A stretch of 64,000 bases of DNA from Bacteroidia bacterium (GTDB lineage: Bacteria > Bacteroidota > Bacteroidia > UKL13-3): NCBI GenBank assembly GCA_025454975.1, contig JALONK010000002.1, positions 109,971-173,970 on the forward strand. Direction: 5' to 3'. The notes below the pieces were generated by a model, which worked only from the letters and a program-made list of their open reading frames with translations, searched no databases and was not told the DNA's origin. Positions within the stretch are counted from its first letter, which is position 1, and the number at the start of each line of letters is the position of its first letter. Below, in pieces: positions 9,684 through 19,217 of the stretch. The position numbers and the translations under genes were made by a program.

Positions 9684-11732
9684 CTAGTTGGTGGTGTGCG
9701 ATAATAATGGTAAATGTATGGTAAACGTAGTACCTTGTCCTACCTTACTTTGAACATGAATTACTCCGTTATTTTTCTCTACAAATTCTTTGCATAATAA
9801 TAATCCAAGTCCTGTCCCTTTTTCATTACCGGTGCCTAAAGTAGAAGGGTTAACACTTTTACTAAACAACTTCTGCATGTTTTCTTCGCTAATCCCAACC
9901 CCTGAATCAGTAATGGAAATAATTACAGTACGATCTTCATCAACTCTTCCATGAATATGAATACTTCCATCAAATTCAGTAAATTTTATAGCATTAGAAA
10001 TTAGGTTACGAAGTACCAAATTCATCATATCAATGTCCGCATAAGCTTCTATATTGTTGTTGCATGAAACAGTGGTTTGAATGTTTTTATAACTTGCATT
10101 TGCAGCCAGCAAGTTTACATTATCCTCAATTAAGTTTTTAACTGAAAACAACTGCGGATTATAATCAACGCCTTTAATTTGCATTTGTGCCCACACCAAC
10201 AAATTTTCTAATAAGTCAATTGTATTATCAACTGATGAGGCAATTTGTGTGCTTAATTCCTTATAGCTTTCATCAGGTATGTAATCAGGATTGGAGGTTA
10301 GGTTAAAATAAAGTTTCATCGTGGTTAGGTTATTCCTTAAATCATGTGAAATGATGGAAAAAAACCTGTCTTTAACTTGGTTTAATCTACCTAATTCATC
10401 TTTTTGTTTTTCAATAGCATTATTAATTTGTTCGAGTTCATTTTTTTGCGTACTCAACTTTCTGTTCAAACGGGTGATACGCTGAGCGGTAACAAACATT
10501 ACTAAAGCTAATATGGCAACAACAATTGCAACAAATATTAAAGAATTGGTTTTAAAACGTTCTTGTTGCAACTCGGCCATTAATAATGCTTGTTGCCTTT
10601 GTTGTTCAATAAATTGTTTTTCACTTTTTTCATTTTCATATCGCAGTTGATAATCCGCTAATTGTTTTAATATTCTATCATTATACAACGAATCTTTTAT
10701 AAGTTCACTTAGGCTACTAAATGTTTTTGCTTTGTCCGGTTCTTTTGTAAGTTGATATAACCGTGCTAAGGTTTCATACGCTTGCTCTAACTCAATTTTT
10801 AAGGATGCACTTTTTGCGATTGATTCGGCAGCTTTCGCTGATTGAATAGCTTTATCATACAAATAAATTTTCTCATAACTAAGTGCTATACCGTTTAAGG
10901 CGCTTGCCTGCATTGGTAAAATTTTTAACTCCTTAGCCTTTCTAAAGCCCGATTCGAAATAGTTTACAGCTTGTTCATGTTTATTTGATTCGGCACTTAA
11001 AATACCTAGTTGAATTAATGTTGATGCTTGCCCGGCACTATTATTTAATTCATTATACAATTGGAGCGACTTAGAAAAATACTCTTTTGACTTACTATAA
11101 TTCTTTTGCCTTAAATACAACTTTCCTGCATGGTCATATGCCGTTACTGTGCTAAACTTATCACTGCTAGCCTCATGTATGGCAAGTGCTTTTAAGTTAT
11201 ACTCCAACGATTTACTGAAGTTGTTTTGCTTGTCGTAAATTTCAACTAAGCCCGAATAAACGCCAATAAGACTTTGTATGTCGTTTGATTTTTCGTAATA
11301 CCTTAACGCTTGTAAATAATTAGATAATGCATCACTTAAATTTCCGGAAATAAAATAGGTGCTGCCTAAAGCTGTTTCCGCTTGTGCCACTCTTTTTTCG
11401 TTTCCCGATTTTTCGGCAAGCATAAGCCAACGCTTATATGAATCAATGGCTTTGGGCATATTACCCGATCTAAAATGTAAGTTCCCCAACAAAATTACGG
11501 CAGCCAATTGTTGTTCATCAGAAACACTTTTATCTAATGCTGATTGTGCAAATTCAATGGCACGTAAGGTATTTTGTCCGGCTACAATTTGAGCAATCGA
11601 TAAATAAATCTCTGATTGTTTGTCGAGCGGAGTTCTGTTTGCTACCTGCAATAAACTATCAATACCTGATTGTTGTGCAAAACAACAAGTAGTAAGTATA
11701 ACTAAAAGTAAACCTGTCAGGAGTCTAACCAC
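9684..11732 (-). CDS. TPR-containing sensor histidine kinase
   Basis: The 682-aa protein has a signal peptide (MVRLLTGLLLVILTTCCFAQ), a periplasmic array of tetratricopeptide repeats (about residues 35-345), one membrane helix near 400-415 and a coiled coil. The kinase core follows: HisKA with FSIISHDLRNNL (His near residue 463), an N-box NLISNAIKF, and ATP-lid glycines DSGVGI and GTGLGL. It should autophosphorylate and pass phosphate to the response regulator encoded just upstream (11737-12447), with 4 bp between them. It lacks a receiver domain. TPR-fused kinases are common in Bacteroidota; the signal sensed is unknown. Confidence 0.93.
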   Translation of the reverse strand: MVRLLTGLLLVILTTCCFAQQSGIDSLLQVANRTPLDKQSEIYLSIAQIVAGQNTLRAIEFAQSALDKSVSDEQQLAAVILLGNLHFRSGNMPKAIDSYKRWLMLAEKSGNEKRVAQAETALGSTYFISGNLSDALSNYLQALRYYEKSNDIQSLIGVYSGLVEIYDKQNNFSKSLEYNLKALAIHEASSDKFSTVTAYDHAGKLYLRQKNYSKSKEYFSKSLQLYNELNNSAGQASTLIQLGILSAESNKHEQAVNYFESGFRKAKELKILPMQASALNGIALSYEKIYLYDKAIQSAKAAESIAKSASLKIELEQAYETLARLYQLTKEPDKAKTFSSLSELIKDSLYNDRILKQLADYQLRYENEKSEKQFIEQQRQQALLMAELQQERFKTNSLIFVAIVVAILALVMFVTAQRITRLNRKLSTQKNELEQINNAIEKQKDELGRLNQVKDRFFSIISHDLRNNLTTMKLYFNLTSNPDYIPDESYKELSTQIASSVDNTIDLLENLLVWAQMQIKGVDYNPQLFSVKNLIEDNVNLLAANASYKNIQTTVSCNNNIEAYADIDMMNLVLRNLISNAIKFTEFDGSIHIHGRVDEDRTVIISITDSGVGISEENMQKLFSKSVNPSTLGTGNEKGTGLGLLLCKEFVEKNNGVIHVQSKVGQGTTFTIHLPLLSHTTN

Positions 11733-11736
11733 CCTG

Positions 11737-12447
11737 CTAAGCTACTGAACTTTCTATTAATTTAAAGCCCGAACCATGAATATTTGTAAGTTGAATGGAT
11801 TCGTCTTCCTTAATCAGTTTTCTTATTTTATTGATGTACACATCTAAATTACGTGCTGTGTAATAATCATCTCGGCCCCATACTGCCAACAGTATTGAAT
11901 TACGTGTGATCAGGCTGTTTTTATTTTGAATGAACAATTTAAGTAATTGCGCCTCTGTTCCACTTACGTGCTTTTCAACACCATTAACCTGAAGTAAGTG
12001 ATTGGTAACTTGTAATAAAGTAGTTCCAATTTTAAACTCTTCGTTTGGAGCAGCCACCGGCTGTTCAGCGTAACTTGTGCGCTTTAAAATTGCTTTCATT
12101 CTCGCCAGCAACTCGTCTAAATTAAAAGGCTTGGTTATGTATTCGTCGGCTCCAAACTCAAAACCCTTAATTTTATCCTCTTGAGATGAATTAGCCGTTA
12201 AAAACATAATAGGTACAATATTATTTCGCTCCCTGATTCGCTTTGCTAAATCAAATCCATTTAGCTTGGGCATATTCACATCCAAAATACATAAATCAAA
12301 GCGTTCTGTTTTAAATGTTTCCCAGCCCTCCTCACCGTGCTTACATAATTTAACCAAGTAACCTTTCGATTTTAAATTCTCTTTTAACAACAAACCCAAG
12401 GTTTGTTCGTCTTCTACGAGCAGTATGTGATAAGGTTGTTCAGACAT
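11737..12447 (-). CDS. OmpR/PhoB-type response regulator
   Basis: The 236-aa protein starting at the ATG MSEQPYHILLVEDEQ has a receiver domain with the acidic pair E12/D13, phospho-acceptor D56 (LCILDVNMP), the switch Thr in FLTANSS and the conserved Lys in ITKPFN. A C-terminal winged-helix DNA-binding domain follows (about residues 135-232, RNLDVYINKIRKLI). An upstream GTG at 12471 is open, but the internal ATG is the natural family start. It is the first gene of an operon with the histidine kinase, and is divergent from the UbiA gene across about 180 bp. Confidence 0.94.
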   Translation of the reverse strand: MSEQPYHILLVEDEQTLGLLLKENLKSKGYLVKLCKHGEEGWETFKTERFDLCILDVNMPKLNGFDLAKRIRERNNIVPIMFLTANSSQEDKIKGFEFGADEYITKPFNLDELLARMKAILKRTSYAEQPVAAPNEEFKIGTTLLQVTNHLLQVNGVEKHVSGTEAQLLKLFIQNKNSLITRNSILLAVWGRDDYYTARNLDVYINKIRKLIKEDESIQLTNIHGSGFKLIESSVA

Positions 12448-12628
12448 GAGGTGTTGATTTAGATAGAACACAAATTTATCTAAAAAACATTTTTACGGTA
12501 ATTTGTTATTCTTTTAACTTCACTGTTATTATTAATTTTTTCTAAACATCACTCATTTACATCTTAGTTATTAAGGGTTTAAAAGAATGATAAAATTTTC
12601 TTAATAATGATTGTACATTCGTAACAAG

Positions 12629-13486
12629 ATGCAAAAATTAAAGCAAACCCTTATTTTATTCAGGTTTCACTTTTCAATATTGCTGATGCCGGTGTTTTTA
12701 TTTGCCATCAGCCAAACCACAAAACCAATCTGGTGGCAAACGATACTAGGATTCTTCATTTTACATCTGTTGGTATATCCTTCAAGTAATGCATTCAACA
12801 GTTATTATGATCGAGATAAAGGAAGTATTGGCGGATTAAAGAACCCGCCGGCCATTACTTCATGGGTTTATCCCTTAACCATCATATTTGATAGTCTTGC
12901 AATAGTTCTGAGTGCACTTATTAGCATTCAATTTGCCCTAATGGTTATTGGTTATATTATTGCCTCAAGAGCCTACAGTGCTAAAAATATCCGGCTGAAA
13001 AAAAATCCTTTGTTATCATATTTGGTCGTGTTTATTTTCCAAGGTGGATACACCTATATTATGTCGCAAATGGCCGCAGGTGATCTTCATTTGGTGAGTG
13101 GTTTTTACGGATTGCAAGCTGCTTCATTTTTAATTGGTGGTGTTTATCCCTTAACTCAAATCTATCAACACCGGGAAGATGCCGAGAGAGGTGATATAAC
13201 CATTAGTATGAAACTTGGTTTAAAGGGAACATTTAGGTTAAGCACTGTTATGTTTATTCTGGCAGCCATATTTTTATATATGCATTTCGCTTCAAATTAT
13301 AAACTCTTTCATTTTTACCTCTATTTATTGTTTTCAGCTCCTTCTGCTGCTTATTTACTTTGGTGGATGAAAAACACTAATCGTTCACCTCAATATGCCG
13401 ACTTCACTTTTACCATGATTATGTCAACATTATCTGCGGTAAGTATGAATATATATTTTACTATTCTTTTGTTTTTGAATCATTAA
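12629..13486 (+). CDS. UbiA-family prenyltransferase
   Basis: An integral membrane protein of 285 aa with about eight hydrophobic helices. UbiA enzymes transfer polyprenyl chains from isoprenyl diphosphates to aromatic or other acceptors using two Asp-rich motifs. Here they are NSYYDRDKGSIGG (near residue 60) and HREDAERGD (near residue 190). I used the ATG at 12629; a TTG at 12611 is in frame. The stop is 2 bp before the type III polyketide synthase, so the two are almost certainly co-transcribed and the PKS product is a plausible acceptor. Menaquinone MenA is less likely because the sequence is divergent and no men genes are nearby. Confidence 0.85.
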   Translation: MQKLKQTLILFRFHFSILLMPVFLFAISQTTKPIWWQTILGFFILHLLVYPSSNAFNSYYDRDKGSIGGLKNPPAITSWVYPLTIIFDSLAIVLSALISIQFALMVIGYIIASRAYSAKNIRLKKNPLLSYLVVFIFQGGYTYIMSQMAAGDLHLVSGFYGLQAASFLIGGVYPLTQIYQHREDAERGDITISMKLGLKGTFRLSTVMFILAAIFLYMHFASNYKLFHFYLYLLFSAPSAAYLLWWMKNTNRSPQYADFTFTMIMSTLSAVSMNIYFTILLFLNH

Positions 13487-13488
13487 AC

Positions 13489-14577
13489 ATGCCTACAATT
13501 ACAGGTATATCAACTTCAACTCCAATATTTGGATTAGAGCAAAAAAAAGTAGCTGCTTTTATGCAAGGCTTCTTTAAACACAACAGTGAGCTGCAAAGAA
13601 GAATTCCAATTTTATACGATCGTACAGGTATTGATAAACGTTACTCTTGCATTCCGGATTTTTTAAAAGAACACGTGGGTGCCGAATTGTTTAGTGATGA
13701 TATTGCCATGCATCCTAATGTTGATAAAAGGATGGAGCTTTACACAAAACATAGCTTACCCTTAGCCACTGAAAGCATAATTAAAGTATTAAACAAAACT
13801 AATACACACAAGCACGACCTTACCCATTTAATTACTATTTCATGCACGGGAATGAGCGCTCCGGGCTTAGACTTACAAATAATTGAAGCGCTTCAGCTTC
13901 CTTTGCATATTCAGCGAACTTCTATAAATTTTATGGGATGTTATGCCGGAGTTCATGGGTTAAAACAAGCTTATCAAATTGCAAAAGCAGATCCTGACGC
14001 TAAAATTATGTTGGTGAGTGTGGAACTATGTTCTTTGCACTTCCAACCATTTGATGATTACGATACCATAACTGCAAATGCAATTTTTGCTGATGGTGCA
14101 GCCGCCACTATTATTGTAGGCGATAATATAAAACATTCATCAGGTAATGCTTTATCTATACATAATTTTTATAGCGAAGTTTATAATAAAGGCAAACAAG
14201 ATATGGCATGGCATATCTCATCAAAAGGTTTTATTATGACTTTGTCGTCATACATTCCAATGCTTATAGGTGAATCTATTGCACCACTACTAAATCGGGC
14301 TTTTCAGCATGCCGGAATAACTCAAAAAGACATTCAAACTTGGGCATTCCATCCGGGTGGTAAAAAAATTATCACCACCATTCAACAATCTTTAAACCTG
14401 GATGAAAATGACGTGCGATTTTCTAACGAGGTACTTAAAGATTACGGTAATATGTCGTCAGCTACCATTTTCTTTGTATTAGAAAAAATAATGCAACAAT
14501 CTCAACCCGGTTACATATTTGGCGCTGCATTTGGCCCGGGGCTAACCATGGAAACCTTCACATTTAGTCAACAATAA
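13489..14577 (+). CDS. Type III polyketide synthase (chalcone synthase-like)
   Basis: The 362-aa length is right for the chalcone/stilbene synthase family. The catalytic triad is intact: C151 in NFMGCYAG, H288 in FHPGGKK and N321 in DYGNMSSA. The spacing (137 and 33 residues) is close to plant CHS Cys164/His303/Asn336. These enzymes extend an acyl-CoA starter with malonyl-CoA to give pyrones, resorcinols or phloroglucinols. The gene follows the UbiA prenyltransferase by 2 bp; together they suggest a small prenylated alkyl-phenol or pyrone pathway. The methyltransferase and FAD oxidoreductase genes that often accompany such PKS genes in Bacteroidota are not adjacent. It converges on the next gene with 2 bp between stops. 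Confidence 0.93.
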   Translation: MPTITGISTSTPIFGLEQKKVAAFMQGFFKHNSELQRRIPILYDRTGIDKRYSCIPDFLKEHVGAELFSDDIAMHPNVDKRMELYTKHSLPLATESIIKVLNKTNTHKHDLTHLITISCTGMSAPGLDLQIIEALQLPLHIQRTSINFMGCYAGVHGLKQAYQIAKADPDAKIMLVSVELCSLHFQPFDDYDTITANAIFADGAAATIIVGDNIKHSSGNALSIHNFYSEVYNKGKQDMAWHISSKGFIMTLSSYIPMLIGESIAPLLNRAFQHAGITQKDIQTWAFHPGGKKIITTIQQSLNLDENDVRFSNEVLKDYGNMSSATIFFVLEKIMQQSQPGYIFGAAFGPGLTMETFTFSQQ

Positions 14578-14579
14578 AC

Positions 14580-17500
14580 TTACAGCTTAGCTGCAACCAC
14601 TGCTATCTTTTTTATTTCTTTAACCTCTCCATTGGTAGCAGTAATGGTAAAATGAATTAGGTAAATGCCGGGTGGCACCAAATTATCATTGTTGTTTGTG
14701 CCATCCCAAAAAATAGAACCTGAAAAGCCCAACAATTCACCCTTCATCATTTTTTTCACCTCTATTCCCGATGAGTTATAAATGCTCATACTACCTAAAC
14801 AATCGAGCATATCAAGCTTGTAAGAAATTTCCATCACATCATTATAGCCATCTCCATCAGGAGAAATCGTTTGTGGATGCACTTGTAACAGTTGCGCAGA
14901 AGTGTTATAATTTATGTATTGTGAATTTTGATAGGTAGGTGTTGCATACCCCACAGATGCCGAGGCACTAAGCCAATTTGTAACATTTGAGACAGGTTTT
15001 TGCCATTGTATTCGTTCTAAGCTTACCCCGTTATCATCATCAATCCAACTGCTATGCATGTCTTTGGTGTAGTTAAACTCTTCAAGTATTTTTCCTTGTT
15101 GATTTAATATAACCACACAACCCTTGTCGTCGGGAAATGAAGGTAAACTTACATCAATTAAGTGCTCGGGATAGCGACAATAATATTGGGATTGTATTAG
15201 CTTCACATTACTGCACAATACCAAATATGTTTGAGGTGATAGTAAACGGCCGTTTGGTGCTATCATTATCACATCTTTTAATATACCGTTTTCATCTCTT
15301 GTTGCTACCCCTACATGAGCCAAATTGATATATTTATCAGTTGGGTTGTATATCTCTACGAAATCAACTCCGCCACTGGCAGGATTAAACAATAATTCGT
15401 TTATAATGATTCCGGATTCGACAATTGGTTCAGGAAAAGCAAACGTTACAGGATTGATTAATGTTGAAGTGTTTCCGGCACAATCCTTTACACTATCCAG
15501 CTTTAATTGATATACCTGATTTCGGCTTAATGTATCAGGTAAAGCTAACATGATCTCAGTATACATTGGTACCACGCCTGATGCATTAAAAGTTTTTTCA
15601 TTCCCATTCAACATTAACTTCATTTGCTTGAAGGTTAAAAAAGTATCAAGTGGCTCATCAAAAGTTAGCCTAAGTAATTGTTGATTAATAGGAAATACTT
15701 GTTGCAATTCAGGAGATTTTTGATCGGCAAACACCCTTTTCACACTATTAACACGTGCGGGTGTGCCACCTGTTGGATGAATTGATGCAAGCCAATTTTC
15801 GGGTAAGCATGGATTTCGGGTGTCCATCTTTTCAAGTGAAAATCCTCCTTCCTGCTTAAACGCATCTCTGTATGATTGTTGATTATATGTTATCGCATGA
15901 ATGATTCGCCCTTGTTTGTCGGATAAAGTTATTTGATCTTCTTCATTGCCTAATGAAGGGAAATTTGATATGCCTAAAACAGTAATCTCGTTGAATAATG
16001 AAGCTGAAGCAGTTGAAGTAATTAATACGAAACTATCAGGAAGTAAAATAAAACCAGGAAGCTTGGCTGAACTCGTTTTATCACTTAATTGCCATTGCTC
16101 CAGATTCACAACTTTTTGACTTCGGTTATATAGTTCAATATACTCAGCATCCGGCAATGATTGAACCGGATTAGGATCAGCCATTATTTCGTTTATGAGT
16201 ACATCAAAGTTACTTGCGGCTTCCGGTTTATAATAAACAACAATAAACTGTAGAGAGGTATCATTGTAACTGCAATCCCGCAGTTGATTTAATTGTAAGG
16301 TATAATTCACACCTGATTGCAATGAATCAGTTAAGGTTATTAAAATTTCCATTTCATTAATTAACTCAACAGAAAAAAGTTGACTTCTACCGATTACGGT
16401 TACTTCCGGCAAACCGGAAATTAGGAGGGGTTCATTAGTTGTAAGTTTGATTGTAACAGGTGAGAGTATTTGTTTTTGTATAATAAATGGAGCTGTTGAA
16501 TCAGGTTTGAAGTCCCAAATACTGTTAATAGCTCCGGGTGTACCTCCTATTGCGGCGTTTGATGCAGCATAAGCATATTTGCTCTTACATAATTGGGCGG
16601 GATAGTGTAATTCTATGGTGTACCCTCCGGCGCTTTTAACCAATGATTGATACCAGCTTAAATCGTATGGAACTTGATGAATAATATTACCATTAACATC
16701 AGCTATGGTAATTACATCAGCACTATTGTTTAATGATGGAAAGGTATTTAAACCCACCACCGAGCCAAAAGGTTGGAAATAAACTGCATTTGCCGCCTGA
16801 CACAAAATCACAAACTGTTTTGGGCTTAATAAAAATGGTGGTAGTGATACAGTTGTGGTTCCATCAGAAATTGTGAAGCGATTTAACGATAGTGCAACTT
16901 CATTAGGATTATATAACTCTATAAATTCATGCTCAGGAATACCAACGGCAGGTGTGGGGTCGGGAAACAGTTCGCTAATTAATAAATCATGTAGTTGTGG
17001 TGAATAAAACAGAAATGTAGTATCATATAGTAACATCAATTGATTTGCTGAATCACGAATGCCATCAATCCTAATGCGATAGGTTTGTTTACTTACAAAA
17101 GGGTTTTGAAAAGTTAGCAACACAATTGCAGGGCTTAAGAGAGAAACACTAAAAACACCGGCATCCGGTAGGATTTGGTATGCGTTTAGCTGAGTTGCCG
17201 TTGTTTGATTTAATGCCTCATTAAAATAAATAACCAACCGGTTATTACCTAAAACCAAAAGACTATCAATCTTTGGAGGAATGGTATCCCGTTTATTGGT
17301 ATATACCTCTACATCATCTAAAAAATGATTCTGACTATTACCTGAACTAAATCTAATATACCAACCAATAAACCTGGTTGTTTTCACATTACTATCTAAA
17401 GCCTGACCTTCCAAAATCCATTGATAAGCTCCGGTTGTATCAGAATATAATTGCCAATTGCCTTTCCTATCCCTAAATACTTTAACCCTTATTTGATTAT

Positions 17501-17939
17501 TTGCTTTACCAAGTGTACCTGCTCGGCCTGCAATTATTCGAGTTCTAATTAATCCATTTTGTCTAAACAATGAAATAGAATCAGTATTTCCGGTGCTTCC
17601 GCCCAATTGAACATAATAACCATTTAATGGTCCTTCTAAATTAGGCGTATCACTCATCACATAAAATCTTGAAAAATTTTGACTACTTGGGTTTAAATTA
17701 AAACGGCTATAAAAAACCCAAGTAGCACTGTCAATTAACACATTAGGTGTTACCAAGTGGGCATCAGAGGCCATGGTACCGGTAAGTCGTAATTGACTGT
17801 TTTGCACGGTAAACAATGAATCATCTCCCATCCATAAAGGGTTTGAAGAAAAGTTGCCGTCATTAAAATTATCGGCAACTTGGGCATGTAAATAAAAAAT
17901 AGATATGCTAAGAAGCAACGTAATGGTTATAGTTTTCAT
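14580..17939 (-). CDS. Secreted lamin-tail-domain surface protein with gliding-motility-type C-terminus
   Basis: The 1119-aa protein has a signal peptide (MKTITITLLLSISIFYLHAQ) and an N-terminal jelly-roll-like module (about residues 20-215). Three lamin-tail domains are marked by ISELFPDP...EFIELYN, INEIMADP...EYIELYN and INELLFNP...DFVEIYN. Between them are Ig-like segments resembling bacterial Ig-like domains (NNRLVIYFNEAL, LLRLTFDEPL). The last roughly 95 residues (TISPDGDGYNDV, FWDGTNNND, PPGIYLIHF) are the CHU_C/gliding-motility-associated type B sorting domain used by T9SS. Some lamin-tail proteins are linked to extracellular nucleases or phosphatases, but no catalytic domain is visible. 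A role at the cell surface is inferred. Confidence 0.87.
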   Translation of the reverse strand: MKTITITLLLSISIFYLHAQVADNFNDGNFSSNPLWMGDDSLFTVQNSQLRLTGTMASDAHLVTPNVLIDSATWVFYSRFNLNPSSQNFSRFYVMSDTPNLEGPLNGYYVQLGGSTGNTDSISLFRQNGLIRTRIIAGRAGTLGKANNQIRVKVFRDRKGNWQLYSDTTGAYQWILEGQALDSNVKTTRFIGWYIRFSSGNSQNHFLDDVEVYTNKRDTIPPKIDSLLVLGNNRLVIYFNEALNQTTATQLNAYQILPDAGVFSVSLLSPAIVLLTFQNPFVSKQTYRIRIDGIRDSANQLMLLYDTTFLFYSPQLHDLLISELFPDPTPAVGIPEHEFIELYNPNEVALSLNRFTISDGTTTVSLPPFLLSPKQFVILCQAANAVYFQPFGSVVGLNTFPSLNNSADVITIADVNGNIIHQVPYDLSWYQSLVKSAGGYTIELHYPAQLCKSKYAYAASNAAIGGTPGAINSIWDFKPDSTAPFIIQKQILSPVTIKLTTNEPLLISGLPEVTVIGRSQLFSVELINEMEILITLTDSLQSGVNYTLQLNQLRDCSYNDTSLQFIVVYYKPEAASNFDVLINEIMADPNPVQSLPDAEYIELYNRSQKVVNLEQWQLSDKTSSAKLPGFILLPDSFVLITSTASASLFNEITVLGISNFPSLGNEEDQITLSDKQGRIIHAITYNQQSYRDAFKQEGGFSLEKMDTRNPCLPENWLASIHPTGGTPARVNSVKRVFADQKSPELQQVFPINQQLLRLTFDEPLDTFLTFKQMKLMLNGNEKTFNASGVVPMYTEIMLALPDTLSRNQVYQLKLDSVKDCAGNTSTLINPVTFAFPEPIVESGIIINELLFNPASGGVDFVEIYNPTDKYINLAHVGVATRDENGILKDVIMIAPNGRLLSPQTYLVLCSNVKLIQSQYYCRYPEHLIDVSLPSFPDDKGCVVILNQQGKILEEFNYTKDMHSSWIDDDNGVSLERIQWQKPVSNVTNWLSASASVGYATPTYQNSQYINYNTSAQLLQVHPQTISPDGDGYNDVMEISYKLDMLDCLGSMSIYNSSGIEVKKMMKGELLGFSGSIFWDGTNNNDNLVPPGIYLIHFTITATNGEVKEIKKIAVVAAKL

Positions 17940-18005
17940 CTGATAAAAATATTATTTTGAATTTTTCGAGTCGCAGATAATCGGAAAATACTAACTTGGC
18001 ACGGT

Positions 18006-18374
18006 ATGAATGAAGCGAATTTTGCCTTAGATGAAGAAACCAAAATGAAGTGGTATAAAATTGTTTTTCAACTAAAAAAGCAGTTTGGAAAAAAGCCTGA
18101 TATGAATGGCATTTTGTTTTTAATAGGCATGAGAGAAATTGGGCAGGTGAAAAACTTTAGCAAAGAAGAAAAAATGGACTTATTCCATATAGCAACGTGT
18201 AAGCTGCTTAGCTATGAGGGTTATTACCGTTTGGCCGGAGTTGATGAGGATGGTTGGCCACATTATGAATTAATTAACAAACCAGCCTTTACCGACCTGT
18301 TGAATCAGGAGTTACTATTACGTAAACTTGTTGTAAATTATTTTGATGAGCATGAATTGTATGAAAACGAATAA
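18006..18374 (+). CDS. Conserved hypothetical protein (Bacteroidota)
   Basis: A 122-aa soluble protein with no signal peptide. It contains KPDMNGILFLIGMREIGQ, EEKMDLFHIATCKLLS and GVDEDGWPHYE, a pattern I recall from a small uncharacterised Bacteroidota family often found next to a cyclophilin. Function is unknown. It overlaps the following cyclophilin gene by 14 bp, so the two are probably translated from one message. A second ATG at 18010 is in another frame, so 18006 is kept. Confidence 0.8.
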   Translation: MNEANFALDEETKMKWYKIVFQLKKQFGKKPDMNGILFLIGMREIGQVKNFSKEEKMDLFHIATCKLLSYEGYYRLAGVDEDGWPHYELINKPAFTDLLNQELLLRKLVVNYFDEHELYENE

Positions 18375-19185
18375 AATCAATTATTTCGTTACTGCGGGAT
18401 TAATCTTATTGTTGACCTTATCGGCAAACACCCCGAATGAAAAAAATATTTATGTTGAAATAAGTACCCGATTTGGAAAAATGAAAGTGATGTTGTACAA
18501 CGAAACACCTCAGCATCGAGATAATTTTATTAAGCTTGTTAAGGAAGGTTTTTATGACAGTTTAATGTTTCATAGAATAATACCTGACTATACCATTTCA
18601 GGAGGTGATCCTAAAACAAGATTTGCAACTGAAGACAGTGTTGTTGGCGATGGTGATTTAGGCTATCGCATTCCGTTTGAATATTATCCCGGCATAATTC
18701 ATAAAAGAGGTGCATTAGCAGCTGCGCGTGATCAAAATCCAACCTTTGCTTCTAATCCAAGCCAGTTTTATATTGTTTGGGGAAAAACTTATACCATTAA
18801 GGAATTAAAGAAAATAGAAAACTTCAGGAATCAGATCATTAAATCGAATATACTTTATACGATTAGTCAAGCCGATACTACTAAAGCCAGAATTAATGAT
18901 TACAACTTAAGGGGCGACAAAGAGGGATTAAAAAAATATGTATCTTCTTTTCAATCAGTTGCAGATACTATTTATGCCAGAACAACACCTTTCACCTTTA
19001 ACAGCGAACAAATTGTTACTTATACTACCTTAGGCGGATTACCTCAACTGGATAGTGGTTATACCGTATTTGGTGAAGTGGTAAGTGGATTACATATCAT
19101 TGATTCTATTATCCGCCAACCCCGAACAAAAAGTGATCGTCCAGTAAAGGACATCAGAATGAAAATACGTATCATTAAAAATTAA
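18361..19185 (+). CDS. Cyclophilin-type peptidyl-prolyl isomerase, secreted
   Basis: The 274-aa protein starts at the ATG at 18361 (MKTNKINYFVTAG), giving a hydrophobic export signal. The cyclophilin fold follows: FGKMKVMLYNETP, MFHRIIPDYTISGGDP, the catalytic Arg in FHRI, and GALAAARD with NPSQFYIVWG. A 55-60 residue insertion in the middle (about residues 140-200) interrupts the standard fold, as in other Bacteroidota periplasmic cyclophilins. FGEVVSGLHIIDSI closes the domain. It catalyses proline cis/trans isomerisation during protein folding in the periplasm. It overlaps the upstream small gene and is followed after 32 bp by the DUF5686 gene. Confidence 0.93.
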   Translation: MKTNKINYFVTAGLILLLTLSANTPNEKNIYVEISTRFGKMKVMLYNETPQHRDNFIKLVKEGFYDSLMFHRIIPDYTISGGDPKTRFATEDSVVGDGDLGYRIPFEYYPGIIHKRGALAAARDQNPTFASNPSQFYIVWGKTYTIKELKKIENFRNQIIKSNILYTISQADTTKARINDYNLRGDKEGLKKYVSSFQSVADTIYARTTPFTFNSEQIVTYTTLGGLPQLDSGYTVFGEVVSGLHIIDSIIRQPRTKSDRPVKDIRMKIRIIKN

Positions 19186-19217
19186 TATAACTACCACATT
19201 TTACGTACCCATTATTT

